Positions 8,682-16,589 of a stretch of DNA of 64,000 nt are shown in pieces (the stretch's first letter is position 1; each line of letters begins with the position of its first letter). The notes below the pieces were generated by a model, which was given only the letters and a program-made list of their open reading frames with translations, searched no databases and had not been told where the DNA came from. The translations under genes and the position numbers were made by a program. Source of the stretch: CAYSLU01 sp964431965 (GTDB taxonomy: Bacteria > Verrucomicrobiota > Kiritimatiellia > CAIKKV01 > CAYSLU01); NCBI GenBank assembly GCA_964431965.1, contig CAYSLU010000019.1, forward strand, positions 3,374 through 67,373. The letters are read 5' to 3'.

Positions 8682-9557
8682 ATGAACATGGGCGACGCGG
8701 CGGCATTCTGGTCCTGGTATCTCGCCTCGCTATCCTTCGCCTGGGGCGCCTGCGTGGGGAGCTTCCTGAACGTCTGCATCTACCGCATCCCGCTGGAGCA
8801 GTCGGTGGTCACCCCCCGCTCCCACTGCCCGGGCTGCGGCCAGCCCATCGCGTGGTACGACAACATTCCGCTGGTCAGCTACATCGTGCTGCGCGCGCGC
8901 TGCCGCGCCTGCGGCATCCGGATCATCCCGCGCTACGTGCTCGTTGAGCTGCTCACCGCCGTCCTGTTCCTGCTGGTCTGGTTCCGGTTCGGCGTGACGC
9001 CCGGCATGGTGGCGCCCGCCCAGGCCCTGACGTGCTTCGCGCTCGTGCTCATCCACTGGCTCGTCGTGAGCGGGCTGGTTCTCGGGACGTTCGTGGACTT
9101 CGAGCATCTGATCCTGCCCGACCGCGTCACGATCGGCGGCATGATCGCCGGCGTTGCGCTCAGCGCGCTCGTGCCCGCCCTGCACGGAGGGGCCTCGCTA
9201 TGGGAGGGCCTGCGGCCCTCGCTCGTCGGGCTCGCGGTCGGGTTCGGCCTGCTCTGGGGCGTGGCGCTCCTCGGCCGCCTCGCCTTCCGCAAGGAGGCGA
9301 TGGGGTTTGGCGACGTGAAGCTGATGGGCGCGATCGGCGCGTTTTTCGGCTGGCAGGCCGTCCTCTTCACCATCATGGTCGCGTCGCTCGGGGGATCGAT
9401 CATCGGGGTTTCCCTGATCGCCCTGCGCCGGAAGGAACTGCAGAGCCGGATCCCGTTCGGGCCGTACCTGGCGCTGGCCGCCGTGCTGTGGTTCCTGTGG
9501 GGCGCCGGCTGGTGGAACGCCTACGTGGGGTGGCTCACGGGCCAGCCCATCCCCTGA
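8682..9557 (+). CDS. pilD: Type IV prepilin peptidase / N-methyltransferase (PilD/GspO family)
   Basis: A 291-residue membrane protein. Early segments contain GSFLNVCIYRIP and the zinc-type tetracysteine of the methyltransferase part (Cys49, Cys52, Cys74, Cys77). The two catalytic aspartates of this aspartic protease class are visible: Asp139 in FVDFEHLILPD and Asp211 in GFGDVKLMG. It cleaves and N-methylates type IV pilin-like or type II secretion pseudopilin precursors at the inner membrane. ATG 8682 follows GGAGG. No pilin or secretion genes are nearby. Full length with all key residues. Confidence 0.93.
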   Translation: MNMGDAAAFWSWYLASLSFAWGACVGSFLNVCIYRIPLEQSVVTPRSHCPGCGQPIAWYDNIPLVSYIVLRARCRACGIRIIPRYVLVELLTAVLFLLVWFRFGVTPGMVAPAQALTCFALVLIHWLVVSGLVLGTFVDFEHLILPDRVTIGGMIAGVALSALVPALHGGASLWEGLRPSLVGLAVGFGLLWGVALLGRLAFRKEAMGFGDVKLMGAIGAFFGWQAVLFTIMVASLGGSIIGVSLIALRRKELQSRIPFGPYLALAAVLWFLWGAGWWNAYVGWLTGQPIP

Positions 9558-9563
9558 CCGCGG

Positions 9564-10709
9564 CTACTCGGCCTTCGGCCGGTCGTCGGGGGGCGTCAGC
9601 CTCACGCAGTGGATGCTCAGTTGCTTCGGGCTGCCGCCGTAGAAGGCGACCAGCACGGTTCCGTCAGCCAGCCGCAGCGCCTTCGGATGGCCGAACGTCC
9701 AGCGGTACATGTCGTGCCAGTAGTCCGCCTCATCGCGGGCCTGCCCCATGCCGGCTTCCTGCCCGGCCACGCTGTCGTAGAGCACCACCTCGCTCGGCTG
9801 GTCCCACGTCTTTCCGAAGTCGCGGCTGAGCACGGCGCGCAGGCCCGGCGGGTTCTGGCGATGCACGTAGACGACCAGGATCTTGTGGTTGCCCATGAAC
9901 ACGGGGCACGCGATCTGGCCGCGAATGCCGGTCGGCCGCGGCCGGCTCCACTCGCACGCATCGGGGCTGCCCCACGCCAGGTGGATCTCGTCATCGCGCT
10001 TCTCGCGCCGGGCGTAGGTCCAGAAGAGCGCCAGGAGCCGGCCGTCGGCCGGGTGGACGGCGATCCGGTTGTCCCAGAGGTACCGGTCCTGGTACGGGTC
10101 GCACGCCATGGTGACCGGCTGGCTCCAGGTCTCGCCCCCGTCGCGTGACAGCCGCAGGTTGGCCGCCTGGATGCCGTCTGTGTCGTTCCAGTCCTTCCAG
10201 CTTTCGTACGGAAGGGCCAGCTGGCCGTCCGCCAGGCGCAGGATCTCGCCGGTCGGGCTCGCGCCCCGGTGCGGCCACAGGCTCACTTCGCGCCACGCGC
10301 TCCAGGTGGCGCCCGCATCGGCCGAGGCGGCCTGCAGGCACTTGAACGGCAGCAGGCCGGTCGTCGCCGGGTGAGCCAGCGGCAGGGCGGGATCGGAGCG
10401 GTCCACCCAATGGGCGGACATCAGCAGGCGGCCGGGCGCAACCTCCGTGATGTATCCGGCCGTGATGGATCCGGCCACGCCCCGGATGGTGGTCTCGAAC
10501 CCGCCGGCGAGCGGCGTCCACGTCGCGCCTCCGTCGGCGCTCCGCATCACGCGCAGGTTGTCCTTCGCGGACAGCTTCTGGGGGCCGGTCTTGAAGCTGC
10601 ACAGCAGCGTGCCGTCCGCGAGCTGGGCGAGCCCGACGAAGCAGGCAAATCGCTCGCCTTCCGGCGCCGCCCCTCCGTCGTGAATCAGCCCTCTCGCGAT
10701 GATCTGCAC
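9564..10709 (-). CDS. BNR/Asp-box repeat protein, sialidase-like
   Basis: A 381-residue six-bladed propeller candidate with at least four Asp boxes: SADGGATWTP, SADAGATWSAW, SRDGGETWSQP and SRDFGKTWDQP. The family includes exo-alpha-sialidases and many uncharacterised glycoside-acting proteins. There is no signal peptide, so it may act in the cytoplasm or be exported differently. It is convergent with the prepilin peptidase and divergent from the DegT gene. Sialidase activity is not established by the repeats alone. Confidence 0.78.
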   Translation of the reverse strand: MQIIARGLIHDGGAAPEGERFACFVGLAQLADGTLLCSFKTGPQKLSAKDNLRVMRSADGGATWTPLAGGFETTIRGVAGSITAGYITEVAPGRLLMSAHWVDRSDPALPLAHPATTGLLPFKCLQAASADAGATWSAWREVSLWPHRGASPTGEILRLADGQLALPYESWKDWNDTDGIQAANLRLSRDGGETWSQPVTMACDPYQDRYLWDNRIAVHPADGRLLALFWTYARREKRDDEIHLAWGSPDACEWSRPRPTGIRGQIACPVFMGNHKILVVYVHRQNPPGLRAVLSRDFGKTWDQPSEVVLYDSVAGQEAGMGQARDEADYWHDMYRWTFGHPKALRLADGTVLVAFYGGSPKQLSIHCVRLTPPDDRPKAE

Positions 10710-10871
10710 GGCTCCCTCCCCTGTGTCCGATGGAACCCGCCGGCGGCGCGCCCCCGATTACGGCTGGTATTGTGCGCAGGTCGAGCGTCGGCGTCAATAA
10801 TCCGACGAACAGAACCGGAAGATGCCGGACGCGCCCGTCCCGGGGCGCGCTGGCGCGTTGTGCCCGCGCTG

Positions 10872-10899
10872 TTGATTCCTTCGCGCAAACTGGTAGCAT
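10872..10899 (+). promoter_or_regulatory. Candidate sigma-70 promoter of the DegT-ceramidase-isomerase operon
   Basis: TTGATT (10872-10877) and TAGCAT (10894-10899) are spaced 16 bases apart, about 55 bases before the DegT start codon, in the 243-base divergent spacer. Confidence 0.4.
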
Positions 10900-10952
10900 G
10901 CGGGCCGATTTGTCTGAGTTCCGACGGATAGTCAACACCGAGGGAATGGTCC

Positions 10953-12248
10953 ATGAAGAAGCGCGATGAACTGGCTGTGTACGGTGGTCCCAAGGCCGCA
11001 CCCGACGGGGCGATCATTAACCGCTGGCCCCCGGTCGACAACACCGACCGCAAGCTGGTCATGGCCTCGCTCGACGGCGGCAGCCACGCCTGGGGCCCCA
11101 ACTGCGTCGCGTTCGAGAAGGAGTTCGCCGCCTGGAACGGCAACCGCTTCGCGATCAACACGAACAGCGGCACTGGGGCCCTGCACATGGCCCTCGCCGC
11201 CTGCGGGCTCGGAGCCGGCGACCACGTGATCGTGCCGGCCTACTCGTGGTCCTCGAGCGCCACGTGCGTCCTGCACCACAACCTCATCCCGGTCTTCGTG
11301 GACATCGACTTCGCCACGATGAACATGGACCCGGCCAAGATCGAGGCGGCGATCACCTCGAAGACCAAGGCGATCATCATCGTCCACCTCCACGGCCTGG
11401 CGGCCAACATGGACAAGGTGCTGAAGGTCGCCCGGAAGCACGGCCTCCGCGTGATCGAGGACGCCTGCCAGACGCACGGCGCCGAGTTCAAGGGCCGCAA
11501 GGTCGGCCAGTTCGGCGACTGCGCCGCATTCAGCTTCAACCAGAACAAGTGCCTCTGCTCCGGCGAGGGCGGCATGATGGTGACGGACGACGAGGAGCTC
11601 CTGGCCAAGGCGCGCCAGATCTGGTCGTTCGGCGAAAGCCGCACGCCGGTCGAGAAGCGCGACTACCACGCCTACGCGCTGGGGTGGATGTACCGGAGCG
11701 CGGACCTGGCGGCCGCCTTCGGCCGCGCCCAGCTCGCCAAGCTGGACCGCTACATCGAGGTCCAGCGAGAGAACGCCGGAATGCTGCTGGGCGAGCTCAA
11801 GGGCCTGCCCGCCGCCATCCTGCCGGTCGAGCCCGCCGGGCACATGCACACCTACTACAACTTCACGACGCGCATCGACATGAAGGCCGCCAAGTGGACC
11901 GGCGAGCCCGAAAAGCTGAGGAATGCCGTGGCCAAGGCGCTCTGCGCCGAGGGCGTGCCCGTCGGCGCCTGGCAGCAGTTCATCCTGCCGGCCATGACGG
12001 TGTTCCAGGCGAAGAACGCCTACGGCAAGGGCTGCCCGTGGTCCTGCCAGGGCGCCGGCCACGTGAAGTATGATCCCGCGGCCTACCCGATGGCCCAGCG
12101 GCACTGTTCCACCTCGTTCGGAATGACCTACCCGATCCGGCAGCCCAACGGCAAGAAGGCCGTCAAGGCCATCGCACGCGGGTTCTGGAAGGTCTTCTCC
12201 GGCATCCAGGGGATGGACGTCGAGCGCATCCTCTCAGGGAAGAAGTAA
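10953..12248 (+). CDS. DegT/DnrJ/EryC1/StrS family aminotransferase
   Basis: A 431-residue PLP-dependent fold-type I protein. Visible signatures are NTNSGTGALHMAL (phosphate site), VPAYSW, VIEDACQTHGA (ring-stacking Asp region) and the PLP Lys199 in FSFNQNKCLCSGEGGMM. The family makes amino sugars on nucleotide-sugar or cyclitol substrates, or acts as a dehydratase. Its stop overlaps the next start (TAATG), so it is translationally coupled to the ceramidase-like gene. With the downstream sugar isomerase this suggests metabolism of amino sugars or inositols, but the substrate is inferred. Confidence 0.86.
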   Translation: MKKRDELAVYGGPKAAPDGAIINRWPPVDNTDRKLVMASLDGGSHAWGPNCVAFEKEFAAWNGNRFAINTNSGTGALHMALAACGLGAGDHVIVPAYSWSSSATCVLHHNLIPVFVDIDFATMNMDPAKIEAAITSKTKAIIIVHLHGLAANMDKVLKVARKHGLRVIEDACQTHGAEFKGRKVGQFGDCAAFSFNQNKCLCSGEGGMMVTDDEELLAKARQIWSFGESRTPVEKRDYHAYALGWMYRSADLAAAFGRAQLAKLDRYIEVQRENAGMLLGELKGLPAAILPVEPAGHMHTYYNFTTRIDMKAAKWTGEPEKLRNAVAKALCAEGVPVGAWQQFILPAMTVFQAKNAYGKGCPWSCQGAGHVKYDPAAYPMAQRHCSTSFGMTYPIRQPNGKKAVKAIARGFWKVFSGIQGMDVERILSGKK

Positions 12249-13540
12249 TGGCCTTACGCGCCGGATTCGCCGAAATCGACATCACGCCGCCGCCCGGAAC
12301 CGGCAAGATCGGCTGGCTCCGGCACCTCCAGTGCGACGAGGTGCTGGACCCGATCTTCGCGCGGGCGGCCGTGCTGGAGTCCGGCCGCGACCGCATCGCC
12401 TTCATCGCGCTCGACCTGCTGTCGATCCGCCGGGCCGACACGGCCGCCATCCGCCGCCGCCTCGAGCGCGAGCTGGGCTTCCCGGGCCGGAACGTCATGA
12501 TCGCGGCGACCCACAACCACGGCGGGCCGGCCGTGTCCACCATCGGCGAGGTGCAGCGCGACGAGGCCTATGTGGCGATGCTGTCCGACCGCATCGTCCG
12601 CGCATTCGGCGACGCGCTCCGCAAGCGGGAGACAGCCGAGATCGGCTTTGCCAGCGGCTTTGAGTGGGGCGTCGCCTTCAACCGGCGGGTCCTCATGCGC
12701 GACGGAACCGCCCGCACCCATGGACGGTTCCCTGATCCCGACGCGCTGACGATCGAGGGGCCGATGGATCCCGAGGTCGCCGTGCTGGGCATCCGCCGCC
12801 CCTCGGGGCGCCTGCTCGGCTGCATCGTGAACTTCACCTGCCATCCGACCCATCACGGCGGCAGCAACGCCGTGACCGCCGGATACCCGGGCGTGATGGC
12901 CCGGTCGCTGAAGCGGCGCGGGTGCCCGATCACGCTCTTCCTGAACGGCGCCTGCGGAAACGTGCATCACGGTGACCCGGCCGGCCGCGGGACCGGAACG
13001 ATGGAGGAAGCCGGGGAGCGGCTGGCAGACGACGCGCAGGCGCTCTTGAAGTCGATGTCCTTCCGGACAAGGGCACGGCTTGGCGCCGCCTCCGCCACCG
13101 TGCGACTGCCCTTCCGCACGGTCACGCCGGCCGAGGTGGCCGGCACCGTCCGCGGGGCCCAGCGGTTCATCGACCCGGCGATCTACGACCGCGGAATGCC
13201 CGCGCTCGTGGCGCGCATCCGGCGCGAAGGCCGCGCGCCCGCCGAGGCGCAGGCGCTCTTTGTGGATCGCGTCGCGTTTGCCGCGATCCCGGCCGAGTAT
13301 TTCGTGGAGCACGGGCTGCGCATCAAGGAGATGTGCCACCCCGCCCACGCGCTGGTCGTGGGCCACGCCAACGGCATGGTCGGCTACGTGCCGACCCAGG
13401 CGGCCTTCCGGCGCGGCGGATACGAGACGACGTTCGGAGCCGGCAGCCACCTGGCGCCGGAAGCCGGCGACCAGCTTGCGGATGCCGCCATCCGCCTGGT
13501 CCGAAAGCACTTTCGCGCATCGAAGAACACGCACCGCTAA
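12248..13540 (+). CDS. Neutral/alkaline ceramidase-like hydrolase (N-terminal domain family)
   Basis: A 430-residue protein beginning with AGFAEIDITPPPG, the usual opening of bacterial neutral ceramidase-like proteins. It has probable zinc-binding His residues in AATHNHGGP and NFTCHPTHHGG and the GACGNVHHGD motif. Typical ceramidases are longer, carry a C-terminal domain and are secreted; this one has no signal peptide and only the first domain, so the true substrate may be another amide. It starts within the stop of the DegT gene and precedes a sugar isomerase. Confidence 0.78.
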   Translation: MALRAGFAEIDITPPPGTGKIGWLRHLQCDEVLDPIFARAAVLESGRDRIAFIALDLLSIRRADTAAIRRRLERELGFPGRNVMIAATHNHGGPAVSTIGEVQRDEAYVAMLSDRIVRAFGDALRKRETAEIGFASGFEWGVAFNRRVLMRDGTARTHGRFPDPDALTIEGPMDPEVAVLGIRRPSGRLLGCIVNFTCHPTHHGGSNAVTAGYPGVMARSLKRRGCPITLFLNGACGNVHHGDPAGRGTGTMEEAGERLADDAQALLKSMSFRTRARLGAASATVRLPFRTVTPAEVAGTVRGAQRFIDPAIYDRGMPALVARIRREGRAPAEAQALFVDRVAFAAIPAEYFVEHGLRIKEMCHPAHALVVGHANGMVGYVPTQAAFRRGGYETTFGAGSHLAPEAGDQLADAAIRLVRKHFRASKNTHR

Positions 13541-13565
13541 ACCCTCAGATCAGGAGCACCAGACC

Positions 13566-14315
13566 ATGCCGAACCTGCCCGTCGCCATCCAGCTCTACAC
13601 CGTACGGGATATCCTGAAGAACGACTTCGAAGGGACCACGAAGGAACTCGCGAAGATGGGGTACAAGGCATTCGAGTTCGCCGGCCTCTACGGCGACAAG
13701 AAGCCGGCCGATCTCGCCAAGTACCTCAAGTCGATCGCGGTCGGCACGGCCGGCCAGCACGTGGCGCTCGAGGCGGTCGGCAAGCCCGAGAGCGACGCAT
13801 ATGCATACGCCGCCGCGCTGGGCTGCCCGTACCTGACCACCAGCCTCGCCGGCCAGGTGGAAAAGAACTGGAAGCCCATGATCGCCGAGGTATCCAAGGC
13901 CGCCGCCGTTGCGAAGTCCAAGGGCCTGCAGTTCACCTACCACAACCACGCGCAGGAGTTCCTGAAGGTGGACGGCGAGTGCGCGCTCGACATGATGTTC
14001 CGCATGACCGATGCGCAGGCCGTACAGTTCGAAGTCGACACCTTCTGGGTAAAGAAGGGCGGATCCGACCCCGTCGCGTACCTGACGAAGTGCGCCGGCC
14101 GCCTCCCTCAGGTGCATCTGAAGGACATGGACCCCGTCGACGGCACGTTCACGGAGGTCGGCAACGGCACCATGGATCTGCCCGCCATCTTCGCGGCCGG
14201 CGCGAAGTCCGGCGCACGCTGGGTCATCGTGGAGCAGGATCTGTCGAAGCGCCCGTCGGCCATGGACAGCGCCCGCATCAGCATCGAGAACCTCAAGAAG
14301 GCGAAGCTGGCGTAG
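13566..14315 (+). CDS. Sugar phosphate isomerase/epimerase (xylose isomerase-like TIM barrel)
   Basis: A 249-residue protein. ATG 13566 is preceded by CAGGAG; the frame is open further upstream but that stretch overlaps the ceramidase-like gene. It starts PVAIQLYTVRD, typical of this family, with TYHNHAQEF and later FEVDTFWVKKGG and VHLKDMD supplying metal and substrate residues. The ending with VEQDLS fits PVC-type members. It probably isomerises a keto/aldo sugar or inosose with the two upstream genes. Confidence 0.85.
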   Translation: MPNLPVAIQLYTVRDILKNDFEGTTKELAKMGYKAFEFAGLYGDKKPADLAKYLKSIAVGTAGQHVALEAVGKPESDAYAYAAALGCPYLTTSLAGQVEKNWKPMIAEVSKAAAVAKSKGLQFTYHNHAQEFLKVDGECALDMMFRMTDAQAVQFEVDTFWVKKGGSDPVAYLTKCAGRLPQVHLKDMDPVDGTFTEVGNGTMDLPAIFAAGAKSGARWVIVEQDLSKRPSAMDSARISIENLKKAKLA

Positions 14316-14380
14316 GCCGCGGCGGCGCGAAGCGACGCCAGCTTCGGACGCGCGGTTGGCCTCCCATCTCATTCGGATTC

Positions 14381-14610
14381 ACCACACGGAGACAAGGAGC
14401 GGACCCGAACACGGAGACTCGCGAATGGCGGCAGCCCGCTGCCGCGGCCTGCCGCCATTCACTCGCAGTTGGTCGGGGAGAGGAAGGAGCCGGAACAGGC
14501 ACTCCTCAGCCTCCCCATAGCACGCGAGAGAACGACGGCCTGTGCCGGCAGCGCCGGACAGGCCGTCGTTGTCGAGCCTCCGTGTCCTTCTTCTCCGGGT
14601 CTCCGTGGTT
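14381..14610. repeat. Composite inverted-repeat region of the 621-base spacer
   Basis: The spacer 14316-14936 has no credible gene. Its outer parts are an inverted pair: CCACACGGAGAC and a second ACACGGAGAC near 14382-14420, mirrored by CCTCCGTGTCC and GGGTCTCCGTGG near 14576-14610. Inside lie two strong hairpins, GAATGGCGGCAG (14423-14434) with CTGCCGCCATTC (14449-14460), and the one at 14531-14570. The rest, 14611-14875, shows only a short AACCGCC/GGCGGTT hairpin. The ACGGAG units resemble degenerate dispersed repeats seen in other environmental genomes. Confidence 0.55.
14531..14570. terminator. Strong GC-rich hairpin, possible bidirectional terminator
   Basis: AACGACGGCCTGT (14531-14543) pairs perfectly with ACAGGCCGTCGTT (14558-14570); an inner CCGGC/GCCGG stem extends it to 18 pairs with one bulged G and a 3-base loop. 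No run of T follows on either strand, so it is not a standard intrinsic terminator. It lies downstream of the isomerase gene. Confidence 0.4.
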
Positions 14611-14875
14611 CAATTCTGCTCTCCCCTTTGTGTCTGGCCAACGTCTGCTTCTCCCATTTCGACCGTAACCGCCCATGCCTCCGGCGGTTGTTGGCACAGC
14701 ACCTTTCGGGCCAATCCTCGGTTCGATATTGCCGAGCTTGTCATCTGCGCGAAAACAGCGGCCCGGGAACGTCCACCGCAAAACCGTATTTGATGACCAT
14801 GCTGGTCTCAACACATTATCTATGAATCGATTATGACTCTCCTGTCCGGCCTGCCTCGGTTTCTCCGCGCTCCAG

Positions 14876-14891
14876 TGGCATGGGTACTGCT
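14876..14891 (+). promoter_or_regulatory. Candidate sigma-54 promoter of the LamG/Fn3 surface protein
   Basis: TGGCATGGGTACTGCT keeps the invariant GG and GC dinucleotides with the required 10-base spacing and differs from the 16-base sigma-54 consensus TGGCACGNNNNTTGCW at 2 positions. The predicted start of transcription (about 14902) leaves a leader of about 35 bases. A partial match to the upstream motif of the VPDSG genes (GAACGTC, 14767-14773) lies about 105 bases before it. Confidence 0.5.
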
Positions 14892-14936
14892 AGCTAAGGG
14901 TATGCAGAGAGTGAACCCAAAGCGAGGCGACAGACC

Positions 14937-16580
14937 ATGCGAGCGGCGATCACAGGCAGGGCGGGAATGGCCAAGTGGCTGGCCATCTGCCTGCTGGCGT
15001 TTGGGGCGGACGCCCCGGCCGTGTCCATCTCGATCGCGTGGGACATGCCCACCGGGAACACGGACGGCACGCCGCTCACGGATCTGGCCGGCTCCAAGCT
15101 CTACTACGGATCGGCCAGCCGCTCCTACACCGAGGTGATCGATGCCGGCACATCTACGAGCACCGTGGTGTCGGGCCTTGAGGACGGCCTGACCTATTAC
15201 TTCGCCATCACGGCGTACAACACGACGAGCAACGAGAGCGCCTTCTCGGCGGAGCTGGTCTGGACGTGCGTGGAGCCTCCGACGGTCACGTCCGTCGTGG
15301 CCCGCTTCAACCCGACGCTGATCCAGGTGCACCTGAGCGAGCCGGTGAAGGCCGCTGAGGCCGGCGATCCCGCCCGCTACACGCTGGACGGGGGAATCGC
15401 CGTGGCCAGCGCCGCGCTGGAGGCCGGCGGACGGACGATCCTGCTCCGCACGACGTCCGCCATGACGGACGGGCAGACCTACACCCTTCGGCTGAACGAC
15501 ATCGCGGACATCGGCGGCACGGCGATCGATCCGGCCAATGCCTGCACATTCCGATTTGAAGCCGATGTAGCGACGGGCCTCGCGGCCTGCTGGCGCTTGG
15601 ATGATGGAGCGGGAACAACGGCAGCCGATGACCGGCACGTGGCGGACGGAGCGCTCGTGGGCGGCGCCGCATGGGCCGCCGGCCGCCAGGGCACAGCGGT
15701 CCGCTTCGACGGGGCCGACGACTACATTGCAGCCGGCCGATCCGATCCCGCCACCGGGGACATGACCGTCTGCGCGTGGCTGCTCTGGAGCGGCGGCAGC
15801 GGCAGCGCACAGACCATCGCGGCCAAGCGAGACGCACGAACGGACGCGGGCATGCGCTGGAGCGCCGGGCTGACAGCCGCCGGCCAGGTGCGGTTCGAGG
15901 GACCTCTTTCGGGCACGACCTTCGCCTACACGCCGCCCGTGGGACAATGGGTGCATCTCGCGATCGTGAAATCCGGAACCTTGGCCACGCTCTATGTCAA
16001 CGGGACCCCCGCGGGAAGCGGGCCGGCCTCCTTCGGCTCCGGCAGCAACGCGCTGCTGACGATCGGCGGCCTGGCGGGCGCCGCCGCGACATTCAACGGG
16101 TCGATCGACGAGGCGCGAATCTACAGTCGAGCCGTTACCGGCGATGAGATCCGGCAGGTCGCCGCCCTCACGGGCGGCGGGGGCGATCTGGACGGCGACG
16201 GAATCGCCGACCAGTGGACGCTGGCCTGCTTCGGCGCCGAGTCGGAGGCGGGCGGCGGGGCATCGGATCCGGACGGAGACGGAGTCGCGAACGTGGCGGA
16301 ATTCATCGCCGGGACGGACCCGCTGGATCCGGGCAGCGCACCCACGCTCCTGATCGGCCTGGCAGACGGCTCGCCCCGCGTCTCGTTCACTGCATACGCC
16401 GCGGCCGGAGCGGGATATCAGGGCCGCAGCCGGTACTACTCGCTCGAGCAGCAAGACCTGTCTTCCGGCTCCGCATGGCAGACCGTGTCCGGCATGAGCC
16501 GCATTCCGGCGACAGGGCAGATGGTATACCATGCCGGCCAGGGCGGACTTGCCTATCGCACCCGGATCTCTCTCGAATAG
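14937..16580 (+). CDS. Secreted multidomain surface protein (Fn3, Ig-like, LamG-type domains)
   Basis: A 547-residue protein. Residues about 1-30 form a signal peptide; a later start at 14967 (MAKWLAIC) would shorten it. In order come a fibronectin type III-like domain (ending DGLTYYFAITAYNTTSNES), a Big_5/SbsA-like Ig domain (PTVTSVVARFNPTLIQVHLSEPV), a concanavalin A-like LamG domain of about 200 residues (RFDGADDYIAAG to GSIDEARIYSRAVTGDE), and a calcium-type DLDGDGIADQW/DPDGDGVANVAEF segment. No C-terminal sorting signal is seen. It converges on the PrsT gene with only 9 bases between stops, and a sigma-54-like promoter links it to the exosortase locus. Confidence 0.8.
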   Translation: MRAAITGRAGMAKWLAICLLAFGADAPAVSISIAWDMPTGNTDGTPLTDLAGSKLYYGSASRSYTEVIDAGTSTSTVVSGLEDGLTYYFAITAYNTTSNESAFSAELVWTCVEPPTVTSVVARFNPTLIQVHLSEPVKAAEAGDPARYTLDGGIAVASAALEAGGRTILLRTTSAMTDGQTYTLRLNDIADIGGTAIDPANACTFRFEADVATGLAACWRLDDGAGTTAADDRHVADGALVGGAAWAAGRQGTAVRFDGADDYIAAGRSDPATGDMTVCAWLLWSGGSGSAQTIAAKRDARTDAGMRWSAGLTAAGQVRFEGPLSGTTFAYTPPVGQWVHLAIVKSGTLATLYVNGTPAGSGPASFGSGSNALLTIGGLAGAAATFNGSIDEARIYSRAVTGDEIRQVAALTGGGGDLDGDGIADQWTLACFGAESEAGGGASDPDGDGVANVAEFIAGTDPLDPGSAPTLLIGLADGSPRVSFTAYAAAGAGYQGRSRYYSLEQQDLSSGSAWQTVSGMSRIPATGQMVYHAGQGGLAYRTRISLE

Positions 16581-16589
16581 GCCTCGGGC

